Source: Bacteriovorax sp. MedPE-SWde (GTDB lineage: Bacteria > Bdellovibrionota > Bacteriovoracia > Bacteriovoracales > Bacteriovoracaceae). Taken from it: a stretch of DNA of 64,000 nt. A program made the translations under genes and the position numbers. Of this stretch, positions 17,411 through 27,578 are shown in pieces (position 1 is the stretch's first letter; each line of letters begins with the position of its first letter). The notes under the pieces were generated by a model. It had not been told where the DNA came from, ran no database searches, and saw nothing but the letters and a program-made list of their open reading frames with translations. The DNA is taken from contig MPCU01000002.1 of assembly GCA_001874305.1 (NCBI GenBank), positions 599,900 to 663,899 of the forward strand, given 5' to 3'.

Positions 17411-18336
17411 TGTGCTAAAAATGGAGCGATCAACTTTGATAGCCTCAAAGGGTCTTCCCAATGAGGCATATGAGCGCTATTTCTTAAAATTTTGATTGTA
17501 CTATTTGGACTGCTCTTCTTCCACTGAGGGATCTGAGTATCGACTGGTATAATCTGATCTTTCTCACCATGAAGAATGAGCATAGGATGCTTTATTTCAC
17601 TTGCTCTCTTTGAGTCAGAATAGTCATAATTTCCTGCATACTCTAAGAGATCAATATAACTCTTGAGGTTTCCCTGTGAAGTCATTAGCTCACTAATTCT
17701 AAGGAACTGATCACTAACAAAGTCCTTATGCTTTGTATCGGCCACAAGGCCTGGAACTCGAGGGCCAACAACTCCAGTAAGTGGACCTATTGTTTCATTT
17801 CCAAAAGTTCTTATTACTTTATTTACAAACGTGTTTGTTACATCAAATACCCACGGAAATTTCTGGGGGAAGCCTCCACTACTGAGAAGCACGACTTTAT
17901 TGACAAGATTTGGATAATTAACTGCAAATGTCCATGAGAGTAGACCCCCCAATGAGTTTCCTATGAGAGAGGCCTTTTGAATATTTAACTCTCCCATAAA
18001 AGACTTCAAGAAATTAGAAAATCTTAGTGGTAAGTTTCCGTTTAACTCAAGAGGCTCAGATAGACCAAAGCCAGGAACATCTATTCGAATAACACGATAC
18101 TTCGTTTCTAAAAAAGGTACTAATAAGTCCCAAGTATGTAGAGAGTCGACAACACCGTGAATAAGAATAAGAGGCTCTCCACTACCAGACTCTCTATAGT
18201 GTACTTTCTTATTATCAATAGAAATAAATTTTGACTGTGATGCTTTAGAAGCGTATTTAGCGATCGCCTCTTTCTCTGTTAGGTTATTACATGAAAAGAG
18301 AGAGAGCAGGATTAAAAGTAGAACTGTATTTTTCAT
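17407..18336 (-). CDS. alpha/beta hydrolase, lipoprotein
   Basis: This 309-residue protein has a lipoprotein signal with the lipobox LFSC (Cys16), so it is predicted to be membrane-anchored. The body is an alpha/beta hydrolase: oxyanion HG in LILIHG, nucleophile Ser in GNSLGG, Asp in LHGEKDQIIP and His in NSAHMPHWEDP. Such proteins cleave esters, lactones or amides; the substrate is unknown. It overlaps the convergent transglycosylase by 4 bases and lies 16 bases behind slyX, with which it is probably co-transcribed. Confidence 0.87.
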   Translation of the reverse strand: MKNTVLLLILLSLFSCNNLTEKEAIAKYASKASQSKFISIDNKKVHYRESGSGEPLILIHGVVDSLHTWDLLVPFLETKYRVIRIDVPGFGLSEPLELNGNLPLRFSNFLKSFMGELNIQKASLIGNSLGGLLSWTFAVNYPNLVNKVVLLSSGGFPQKFPWVFDVTNTFVNKVIRTFGNETIGPLTGVVGPRVPGLVADTKHKDFVSDQFLRISELMTSQGNLKSYIDLLEYAGNYDYSDSKRASEIKHPMLILHGEKDQIIPVDTQIPQWKKSSPNSTIKILRNSAHMPHWEDPLRLSKLIAPFLAH

Positions 18337-18352
18337 AACTTCTTATATGATT

Positions 18353-18562
18353 CTAGTAATGAGGTGGGACTTCATCCATTAGGCTTGGTCCATTAGTATT
18401 ACCATTATTAGTTTGTTGAAAAGCTTCTCGTAAACTCTTTAATTCAAAGGCAAGACCTTCAATCATAGTCTCTTGTTGAGCAACGATACTGTTAAGTTGA
18501 TTAACTAATTCATCTTGATGAGAATATTTCTCTTCTAGTGATATAATTCTATCTTCTAACAT
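18353..18562 (-). CDS. slyX: SlyX family protein
   Basis: This 69-residue protein is a short coiled coil with the SlyX end motif PPHY and the characteristic helix HQDELVNQLNSIVAQQ. The family is widespread in proteobacteria and its role is unknown. A GAGGAG Shine-Dalgarno precedes the ATG. It heads a pair with the lipoprotein hydrolase. Confidence 0.8.
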   Translation of the reverse strand: MLEDRIISLEEKYSHQDELVNQLNSIVAQQETMIEGLAFELKSLREAFQQTNNGNTNGPSLMDEVPPHY

Positions 18563-18678
18563 TTTAACTCCTCTTATTTGCTAAGTGTCATAAGTAGCAT
18601 AAAAGGCGGCACTTTTAAATTATTTAATGAATAATGTTTTAAGGGCTTGAAATTAAATAGAACAAAGATAGTTTAATA

Positions 18679-18711
18679 CCTCATCGATCCTAATTACAAA
18701 GAAAGATGAGG
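18679..18711 (-). other. inverted repeat downstream of the propeller gene
   Basis: CCTCATC and GATGAGG form a 7-bp stem with a 19-base loop. There is no T-run on the minus strand, so it is at best a weak terminator or 3'-end processing site. Confidence 0.3.
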
Positions 18712-18727
18712 CCTATTATAACGAATA

Positions 18728-20167
18728 TTACTGAAGAACTACTTTAGACTCTGGCATAGCAGCTTTCTTGTAGAACTTAATAGAACCTTTCATTCCAAAG
18801 ACAATGTAGCCAGATTTTAGAACGAGAGGATCTGCGAAAACAGCTTCTCCCTTCTTAAAAAGATTCAACTTTAAAACTTTACCACTATCAATATTCAAAT
18901 GAGCAATGCTTCCTCTAGGGTTGATAAAGATGAGATTTCCATCGTTGCGATATTGAACAGATGAGTAACTATACTTAATCCCTTTCTTTTCACCAGCATA
19001 TTTCCAATTCATTACTCCACTCGAAGAGTTCCAAGAATAAACACCTCCGTTAAAATCATTGAAGATTATATTTTCACCTGAAACAAGTGGTTTACCAATT
19101 ACAGGAGATTCAATGATTACAGAGCTTAATCTCTCCCCTGAAGGGCTGAAACAGTTGAGGCCACCAATTTGAGATTTAACATGTAGCTCCCCTTGGATGA
19201 AACATATATTCTTTCCACTTTTTATTGGACCATACCAGCTTGAAAGAGGAAGTTCCTTTTTCCAAATTAGCTTTCCTGTCATAGCATTGAGCTTATATGC
19301 ATAGGGTCTCTTAATCCCAATTTCTTCTTTTGGAACTCCACTTGCTATGTAGAGATCATTGCCATCAATCAAAGAGAAAGCATCCATGTGTCCATCTTTG
19401 AAATGCCATCTCTTCTTTAAGCTTATAGGATCAATTGCATGGAGACCGTCAGAGCCAGCGGCCTGATAGAGATAATCTTTTCCACCAAGGTCGGCCATTA
19501 CTGGAAATATTTCTGTATGCCCTTTAGTCTTATAAGCACCTACTATCTTCTTAGACATAGGATCAAACTTATATACTCTCATATGATGAGACGCATGTAG
19601 CCCTTCTCCAAAGAAGAGGTAGCCTTTATATAGAACAGGTGTCGGTGACAAGAACTTTCCAAAGAAAATCTTATTGGTAACTTTTCCATTTTCAAGATTA
19701 ACAACGTAGAGATGGCCTTCCTTTGTACCTACAAAGAGTTCTTTACCTACAATTGTTCCACTGGCAAATATTCCTTCACCAATATTTTGTTCCCAATGTA
19801 GACCATTACTCTTAGCTAATGGGGCTTTTAAAAACTCAATATTAGAATTCATAAAAGATTGTACTTTTAAAGGTACGGGACCATTCTTTATATGCTCGTA
19901 TCCCTTATAGCCAAAGAAAATCACAGCATTTAAAATCATTGCTGAAATTAATATTCGAGGTCTTAAAAGTAGCTCGAGAAGTTTACGAGGTCCTTCGGCC
20001 TTTAGCTTTACTCCGAATAATCCGGCCACAAATGTTGCGACAACACTGATTCCAGTACTTAAAAAAGCAAGAGGAAGTAGTACTGTTGGAACTATCCCTA
20101 CCTGCATATCAGGGTATAAATTACTATACGAGCTTAACAGTTCCTGTATTTCCATCAATCCAAACAT
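18728..20167 (-). CDS. membrane-anchored PQQ-type beta-propeller protein
   Basis: With the ATG at 20167 the protein has 479 residues: two hydrophobic helices (about 23-50 and 70-92), then a beta-propeller of repeated blades (IVGKELFVGTKEGHLYVV, GKLIWKKELP, GVMNWKYAG) resembling BamB and PQQ-repeat proteins, with the propeller probably in the periplasm. No PQQ-ligating enzyme residues are apparent, so it is likely a binding scaffold. A GTG at 20176 and an ATG at 20155 are alternative starts; the GGTGGAG just upstream favours 20167. It overlaps the PEP-synthase-like gene by 44 bases in another frame, which ties their expression. Confidence 0.7.
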   Translation of the reverse strand: MFGLMEIQELLSSYSNLYPDMQVGIVPTVLLPLAFLSTGISVVATFVAGLFGVKLKAEGPRKLLELLLRPRILISAMILNAVIFFGYKGYEHIKNGPVPLKVQSFMNSNIEFLKAPLAKSNGLHWEQNIGEGIFASGTIVGKELFVGTKEGHLYVVNLENGKVTNKIFFGKFLSPTPVLYKGYLFFGEGLHASHHMRVYKFDPMSKKIVGAYKTKGHTEIFPVMADLGGKDYLYQAAGSDGLHAIDPISLKKRWHFKDGHMDAFSLIDGNDLYIASGVPKEEIGIKRPYAYKLNAMTGKLIWKKELPLSSWYGPIKSGKNICFIQGELHVKSQIGGLNCFSPSGERLSSVIIESPVIGKPLVSGENIIFNDFNGGVYSWNSSSGVMNWKYAGEKKGIKYSYSSVQYRNDGNLIFINPRGSIAHLNIDSGKVLKLNLFKKGEAVFADPLVLKSGYIVFGMKGSIKFYKKAAMPESKVVLQ

Positions 20168-22415
20168 TCTCTCCACCTTTAAATCTTAAATGACATTGGT
20201 TAATTCCACTAATAGCAGGTATCCCCATTTCTCTGGCAACAATTGCACAATGAGAAAGAACACCACCTCTTTCAACTATAATTCCACTCGCCTTAGTAAA
20301 GACAGGTGTCCAACCAGGATCAGTAGACTGGGCCACAACAATCGGGTTATTTGGCCAATTAACACTCTTCCAATCTCCAGGATTATTGATAACAACTATT
20401 TCACCTTTCACTATTCCTGCAGAGATCCCCTCTCCGCTCAAACTATTATCAACTTTTATTTCACCATTTATGACATCTTTAATTTCTGACAAAGATGCAA
20501 CAGTCGAAAAGTTAAAGTTTTTAAGACTTGCTGCTTCGGCCTTTCGCTCTCTTATCAGAGTTTTCATAGACTCTTCAAAATGAGTTACCTCTTCAAGCGA
20601 AAGCCAAAAAATATCACTTTCATTTTCAATACCTAGCCTTCTCTCTTTTTCAAGAAGTAAGAAGCGTATGTGACAGTATGGTTTTAAGAGTGCCATTTTC
20701 CACTTTTCTCTTAATTCAAGAAGACTCTTTAATATTCTCCACTCCTCAAGAACAATGGACTTTTTAAATGTCTTCATCTCTTCTATTTCGGCCTCAACAT
20801 CATAATCTTCTCGAGACATTTTACTTTTTTCATAGTCTTCTAGAGAGAGATCATAAAAAGCATCCTCACCTATTTCTGACCATCTTTTAGAGCTGAGATC
20901 TAACTCTCCTGGTCCACGATGTCCGTACCTTTCAAGAAAGAGAGGTCTCATTTCAGGTTTTGCACAGGCCTTTTTAAAGTACCTACCCATTTCATATGTT
21001 TCAGAGTTGATTCCCTGACCAGACCATTTCTTAATTAATTCATTCGCCGTATCTTGAGGATATATACTCTTAAGCAATGAGATTAAAGTTTGTATTGTCG
21101 TCTCTGTGAGAGAAATTAGTACATATGGCCATACAAGAGTTCTCTCATGAAAGAGATGACACTCTTTTGCAATTCTTTCGTTGAGCTTTTGGTCACTCCA
21201 ACTTCTATAAATCTCTGGATCATTTGGTCTCTTTAAAAGAGTCGAAAGGTTAACTAATTCCCTAGTTGCCTCTTCAATCATATCCTTTCGATGTGTATTA
21301 ATCGAAAGGCCAACCTTTATCATTCTTAAAACTGTTTTTGGTGTATTGAAGACAACCTTTGGAGATATCTTAGAGAAATGAAATTTTAAATGTGGTCGAG
21401 GTACAGGCTCAATTGAATATGGAATTGGTCCAAAGTACAACTCTCCAAGCTTATTTAAATTTATATAACTCTTACCAAAGACAGTGTCTAAGAGAGAGTC
21501 ATTCTGGTCTTCTTTAAAGCCGAGATACCCAAGTTTTTTAAGGGCAAGATCAAATGCCTGTTCTCTTCTAAAAGAGTTTGCCCATAACTCAGTTGTTAGA
21601 ACAGTTGGTGCGACTGTCCACTCTGCAAATGTTTGTCCGTCCCAAACTGTATTCACGCTAAAGTTATCTTCGAGACGTTTCAGCTCTTTCTTTCCTAATA
21701 CCTTTAAGTTTGAAATTGAGCTCTTAGCTGTTATTGGTCTTGCTTGAAGAATAAAAACTACTCCATCTTTATCAATCGCCCACTCAATATCAAACTCATC
21801 TTTGTACTCTGCTTCAACTTGCCTGGAGTAATTTAAAAGTGCATTTTCTTGGCTTTCTGATATTTCTTTATAGTTATTACTCCCCTCACTGACAATAGTA
21901 GGAGTTCTCTTGCCAGAAACAAGGTCCTCTCCAACTCCATCAATGTATTCATACATCCAGCCATCTATTTTTCCTCTTGGGTCACGAGAGAAGTAGACCC
22001 CCGAATATGCAGGATCAATCATTCTTTGAATAACAACATTCATCGGAACCTCTTTATCGGAACCGAGGAAGTGTTTTCTATAGGCGCGAGAAGATTCTTT
22101 ATGAATTGAATTAAAACAATTCTCTATTGCAAGTTTTAGATCTTCGTCATTATCGACAAAGAGAAAAGTTGAATTCTGACCAGCAAAGCTATTCTCTTTT
22201 GAGTCTTCACCAGTAGCGGAGCTTCTCACAGCAAGAGTAAAATCTCCACTGCCAGCAAACTCAGATATTTTCTTAAATTCCTCTTCAGTTGGTAGATCAT
22301 CTAAAATAAGACCTTGTGGAACAACAACTCCAATCTGAGTCATCATTGCTAGCATATAGGCCTTTCCGCCAACTGAAGTTTTATCTTTAGGTAATGTTTC
22401 AAAGTAATAGAGCAT
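20124..22415 (-). CDS. PEP-synthase-like phosphotransferase (rifampin-phosphotransferase architecture)
   Basis: This 763-residue protein has an N-terminal PPDK-type ATP-grasp domain (GGKAYMLAMM, VRSSATGEDS, IQRMIDPAYSGVYFSRDP, WAIDKDGVVFILQARPI), a helical middle region of about 350 residues, and a C-terminal phosphohistidine domain with the catalytic His in GGVLSHCAIVARE. It lacks the PEP/pyruvate-binding TIM barrel of true PEP synthase. ATP-grasp, variable middle, then swivelling His domain is the layout of rifampin phosphotransferase, in which the middle domain binds the acceptor. The acceptor here is unknown. A Shine-Dalgarno AAAGGAAA precedes the ATG; the membrane propeller gene overlaps its end. 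Confidence 0.8.
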   Translation of the reverse strand: MLYYFETLPKDKTSVGGKAYMLAMMTQIGVVVPQGLILDDLPTEEEFKKISEFAGSGDFTLAVRSSATGEDSKENSFAGQNSTFLFVDNDEDLKLAIENCFNSIHKESSRAYRKHFLGSDKEVPMNVVIQRMIDPAYSGVYFSRDPRGKIDGWMYEYIDGVGEDLVSGKRTPTIVSEGSNNYKEISESQENALLNYSRQVEAEYKDEFDIEWAIDKDGVVFILQARPITAKSSISNLKVLGKKELKRLEDNFSVNTVWDGQTFAEWTVAPTVLTTELWANSFRREQAFDLALKKLGYLGFKEDQNDSLLDTVFGKSYINLNKLGELYFGPIPYSIEPVPRPHLKFHFSKISPKVVFNTPKTVLRMIKVGLSINTHRKDMIEEATRELVNLSTLLKRPNDPEIYRSWSDQKLNERIAKECHLFHERTLVWPYVLISLTETTIQTLISLLKSIYPQDTANELIKKWSGQGINSETYEMGRYFKKACAKPEMRPLFLERYGHRGPGELDLSSKRWSEIGEDAFYDLSLEDYEKSKMSREDYDVEAEIEEMKTFKKSIVLEEWRILKSLLELREKWKMALLKPYCHIRFLLLEKERRLGIENESDIFWLSLEEVTHFEESMKTLIRERKAEAASLKNFNFSTVASLSEIKDVINGEIKVDNSLSGEGISAGIVKGEIVVINNPGDWKSVNWPNNPIVVAQSTDPGWTPVFTKASGIIVERGGVLSHCAIVAREMGIPAISGINQCHLRFKGGENVWIDGNTGTVKLV

Positions 22416-22483
22416 ACAAATTTCCTTTAAATAATTTGTATCGTTTATTACTTAGTTATTACATAATCTAGATCATGTTTTTT

Positions 22484-23041
22484 TCAGATACTCATATCAC
22501 CAAGATCTGAATTCTCATCAATATAGCCTTCAATCACATTATGAGGGATATATAAGACTTCGCTAGTATCATCATAATGATGCCCAGCAAACCCCATTAG
22601 CACGGCCTGATCTACCTCTTTCTTGGTCTCAGAGATAAATAGCCCCTTACTATTGCCATTATCATCTAGTGCCCTTTGATAGAGTATAGGAGCAGGCTTT
22701 AATTCACTGTTATTTAAAGGTAGATAGATTTTATCAAAGACACTCCAATCAAAAGACTCATCCTCTCCCCACTTATCTTTAATATAACTTTTAAGTGTCT
22801 TGAGCTTCTCTTCATATGTAGCACCAAATGATTCTGGGATATTTGAGATAACTCCAAGTTTAAGGCCCATCTGCTTTAATTTACTAATGTACTCCCTACC
22901 ACCATCAAAGTAGTGAAAGTTAGTCTTATCTTTTACATTAATAACCGTATTTCCTAGGTCGAAATAAACCCACATTTCTTTAGCTTTTGCACTCATCTGT
23001 AAACTACCCATCATTAAAATTGTCATTAAGTATTTTTTCAT
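22484..23041 (-). CDS. secreted HAD-family hydrolase-like protein
   Basis: This 185-residue protein has a signal peptide (MKKYLMTILMMGSLQMSAKA) and then HAD motif I as VYFDLGNTVIN (Asp28; the second acid is Gly, as in the DLGNT subgroup). Motif II is the Ser in LGVISN and motif III/IV include LKPAPILYQRAL and the Asp of EVDQAVLMGF. HAD enzymes of this subgroup are phosphatases or dehalogenases; periplasmic members are uncommon. The open frame continues 15 codons upstream, but the ATG at 23041 has a GAGG Shine-Dalgarno. Confidence 0.7.
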   Translation of the reverse strand: MKKYLMTILMMGSLQMSAKAKEMWVYFDLGNTVINVKDKTNFHYFDGGREYISKLKQMGLKLGVISNIPESFGATYEEKLKTLKSYIKDKWGEDESFDWSVFDKIYLPLNNSELKPAPILYQRALDDNGNSKGLFISETKKEVDQAVLMGFAGHHYDDTSEVLYIPHNVIEGYIDENSDLGDMSI

Positions 23042-23156
23042 AATTACCTCGTAACCTATTATTTCATAATAGTAGTTAGGAGACATGAGCTACATCATAA
23101 ATTTTCTTTAATTATATTGAGTATCAATGAACAGAGTCATTGGGCAAAATAGATTT

Positions 23157-23444
23157 ATGACGAAGGCACTAATCTTACTTATATTTCTTCAAACAACTAT
23201 TCAAGCGTCAATAGGTGTAACTCAATGTTTAGCATCAGAAGAAACACTTGAGTTAATTAGTCAGCACCACCCAATTGAGAATGACAAAAATCTCAAAATG
23301 AAGCTAGAGTTTTCTGACGAAGAAGTTCAGCACTACTCTATCAAACTCCTCGATGAGAATATAAAGGCCTCTCTTACAATAGATGGTGAGTATGCACTCC
23401 TTAGAATAGATGATGATTATCTTGAAATAGAATGTCTTAATTAA
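23157..23444 (+). CDS. small secreted hypothetical protein
   Basis: This 95-residue protein begins with MTKALILLIFLQTTIQASIG, a signal peptide, and continues as a short acidic beta-rich domain with two cysteines, in TQCLAS and at the end (IECLN), which could form a disulfide. It is not recognised. The frame is open ten codons further upstream, but the ATG at 23157 gives the better signal. It lies between the divergent HAD gene and the trypsin-like protease and might be a secreted inhibitor or accessory, which is a guess from position only. Confidence 0.6.
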   Translation: MTKALILLIFLQTTIQASIGVTQCLASEETLELISQHHPIENDKNLKMKLEFSDEEVQHYSIKLLDENIKASLTIDGEYALLRIDDDYLEIECLN

Positions 23445-23507
23445 TTTTCTATAGTCAATCAATACCGCTTCGATTTATCCTATTAGAAACATAATTCAAG
23501 GATGAAT

Positions 23508-24257
23508 ATGAAGCTAACTCTAATCGTAACAACTCTACTTTTTTCTCAACTTACTTTTTCACAAAATAAAACTATATGTGGTCAAAATGATGACCGAGTA
23601 CTTTCTGATGATAGTAAAATTGGGAGAGCATCTCGAGCTAGCTCAAATATTGGATGTACGGTAACAATGATTGGAAGATCTTGTGCAATTAGTGTTGGTC
23701 ACTGTGTTGGTGCACTCGAAAAGGTATCATTTAATGTACCACTTTCAGTAAATTCACAGGCAACACCATCAGCTGAAACAGATATCTACTACAGAACAAA
23801 AGATTTCTTAAGGTATAAAGACAATGGAAGTGGAAATGACTGGGCAGTAATTAGACTTATGCCTAATAAGATCACCTCTCAATATCCTGGAGATGTTCAA
23901 GGACATTATCAAGTTGATCTAGGTCTAGGTACAAAAAAGGGAGATAGAGTTAGAATCACTGGTTTTGGTTCTGATAAAAGTGATCCTATAAGAAACTTTG
24001 CTCAACAAACACATTCAGGAAATATTGAAAAGCTAGGATCATTCTTTAATAAGGCAAAGCTTGGATATAGCGTTGATACAATGGGTGGAAACTCGGGATC
24101 TTCAGTTATATTAGAAAGAACAAATAAAATAATTGGTGTTCATTCTCATGGAACATGTTCTAGTTCAGGTGGTTATAATGAAGGAACGTTTATAGCTAAG
24201 AATAAGATATTCAAGCAGGTTATTTCTGAATGTCTCAAATGGGAAGAAACACTATAA
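23508..24257 (+). CDS. secreted trypsin-like serine protease
   Basis: This 249-residue protein has a signal peptide (MKLTLIVTTLLFSQLTFS) and the S1 triad: His65 in SVGHC, Asp111 in GNDWAVIRL and Ser196 in GGNSGSSV. The fourth strand and loop (HSHGTCSSSGGYNEG) complete the fold. It is predicted to act outside the cytoplasm on protein substrates, plausibly as a scavenging or prey-degrading enzyme if the organism is predatory. Of two in-frame ATGs (23502, 23508) the second is at proper distance from the AAGG Shine-Dalgarno. A strong hairpin terminator follows. Confidence 0.88.
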   Translation: MKLTLIVTTLLFSQLTFSQNKTICGQNDDRVLSDDSKIGRASRASSNIGCTVTMIGRSCAISVGHCVGALEKVSFNVPLSVNSQATPSAETDIYYRTKDFLRYKDNGSGNDWAVIRLMPNKITSQYPGDVQGHYQVDLGLGTKKGDRVRITGFGSDKSDPIRNFAQQTHSGNIEKLGSFFNKAKLGYSVDTMGGNSGSSVILERTNKIIGVHSHGTCSSSGGYNEGTFIAKNKIFKQVISECLKWEETL

Positions 24258-24290
24258 AAGGCGTACTTTTTAAGTACGCCTTATTATATT
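24258..24290. terminator. bidirectional terminator
   Basis: An 11-bp perfect stem (AAGGCGTACTT / AAGTACGCCTT) with a 3-base loop lies between convergent genes, with T/A-rich sequence on the plus side. Confidence 0.8.
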
Positions 24291-25071
24291 ATTGGATATT
24301 CATTTCGTAGTCGGCCTGAATATTTTCCGGATAAATAAGACCAACTTTTGCAAGTCTGTCCTTAACAATTGAGAGATATACGACCTTAAGCTCTTCTGGC
24401 TGCTTTGGCTTTAGACCAAAGCGATGATAGAGCTTAAAGTTCTCACTATCTTTAGAATCTCTTCCATAGAAGCCAAGCCCAATTGGGAGAAACTTCTCTA
24501 CTGACTTTTGTAGCTTTGCTCTTCCTTCTTCACCATCAAATTCAATAACTCTCTTTGCGGCCCATTCACCAAAGCTTAAGTGCCCTAACTCTTCCTTAAA
24601 TATTCGATCACTTACCGATGCCCAAGGGGTATAACTTGAATCCTTATACTGACCTAGAAATGCAACGGCCCCAGGTGTAACCACAAGACTAAAGATCGCG
24701 ACATCTTCCCAGCAAGTAAAAACCTTTGACCAGTTCTTATATTTAAATGCATTGATAATTTTAGTATTTCCCGGTGAGTCGGCCTGTGGATCTTGGAGGA
24801 TTGCTTGGACACGTTTATTAGTATCTAGCCCAAGGTCATCAAGAAGTGTCCAGAGGTAGACGCCATGGCCAAACTCCTCTTTTACTTTCTTAGCGAGTCT
24901 TAGTGCTTCCATTGGACGTGGAGCAAATCTTAAGTTCTCTTGAACTCTCATTCCACCCATAAATTCTGAGTCTGCTTGAAATGTTAATAATTCAAGAAGT
25001 GCATTCTTGTAATCTGCAGGGAGCTCATCTGGTCCATCGAAATGGCCTGGCCCATAAGTTATTTCTGTCAT
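24289..25071 (-). CDS. PaaA/PaaC-like diiron protein, solitary
   Basis: This 260-residue protein has the ferritin-like diiron pattern of the phenylacetyl-CoA epoxidase PaaA/PaaC family: a Glu-bearing helix near FQADSEFMGGMR, then EEFGH, a second helix near CWEDVAIF, and EELGH, giving two ExxH-type iron ligands. PaaA works only with PaaB, C, D and E; none is in the window. It could be a stand-alone monooxygenase. An AGGAGAG Shine-Dalgarno is present and overlaps an 18-base perfect palindrome (25082-25099) that may control it. Confidence 0.8.
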   Translation of the reverse strand: MTEITYGPGHFDGPDELPADYKNALLELLTFQADSEFMGGMRVQENLRFAPRPMEALRLAKKVKEEFGHGVYLWTLLDDLGLDTNKRVQAILQDPQADSPGNTKIINAFKYKNWSKVFTCWEDVAIFSLVVTPGAVAFLGQYKDSSYTPWASVSDRIFKEELGHLSFGEWAAKRVIEFDGEEGRAKLQKSVEKFLPIGLGFYGRDSKDSENFKLYHRFGLKPKQPEELKVVYLSIVKDRLAKVGLIYPENIQADYEMNIQ

Positions 25072-25081
25072 ATTTCTCTCC

Positions 25082-25099
25082 TAGAAGAATATTCTTCTA
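25082..25099. promoter_or_regulatory. 18-bp perfect palindrome at the paaA-like leader
   Basis: TAGAAGAATATTCTTCTA reads the same on both strands and touches the Shine-Dalgarno of the gene starting at 25071. It could be an operator or an mRNA hairpin hiding the ribosome site. Confidence 0.5.
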
Positions 25100-25149
25100 A
25101 AAGAGCAAGGAAATGGAAATGATCTAAATCAGGATTGTTTTGATGACAT

Positions 25150-25179
25150 TTGCGACATCAGATTTAACTGATGCCGCAA
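25150..25179 (-). terminator. hairpin downstream of isocitrate dehydrogenase
   Basis: TTGCG-A-CATCAG pairs with CTGATG-C-CGCAA (one mismatch) around a 6-base loop just after the icd stop codon. There is no clean T-run, so it may be an imperfect terminator or a 3'-end stabiliser. Confidence 0.45.
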
Positions 25180-25187
25180 TATTTATT

Positions 25188-27422
<2,235 letters not shown>

Positions 27423-27475
27423 TTAGCTGAGTTTGAAAAATAATTAGGGCTAGAATAGCGACTTAGGAGGCAAAA

Positions 27476-27571
27476 ATGAAGGAAAATATAGAGTGGCCCA
27501 GTGCAAAACGCGCCTGTTTAACAAGTTATTTACAAACAATTCATCACGCCTTGCAACATATCACCGACTAA
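27476..27571 (+). CDS. short ORF with perfect Shine-Dalgarno
   Basis: A 31-codon ORF starts at an ATG 5 bases after a perfect AGGAGG (27465-27470) and ends 7 bases before the convergent transporter gene. The peptide begins MKENIEWPSAKRA and ends with a helix rich in His and Gln. It has no signal or membrane segment. It runs divergently from icd with no other role apparent for the ribosome site. It is not recognised and could be a small regulatory protein or a remnant of a larger gene. Confidence 0.5.
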   Translation: MKENIEWPSAKRACLTSYLQTIHHALQHITD

Positions 27572-27578
27572 TTATGTT

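Noticed and set aside
20124..22415. Complete PEP synthase or PPDK
   Set aside because: The C-terminal PEP/pyruvate barrel is missing and the protein stops after the phosphohistidine domain.
24289..25071. Phenylacetate degradation pathway
   Set aside because: Only one PaaA-like gene is present; no PaaB, C, D, E, G or K is encoded in the window.
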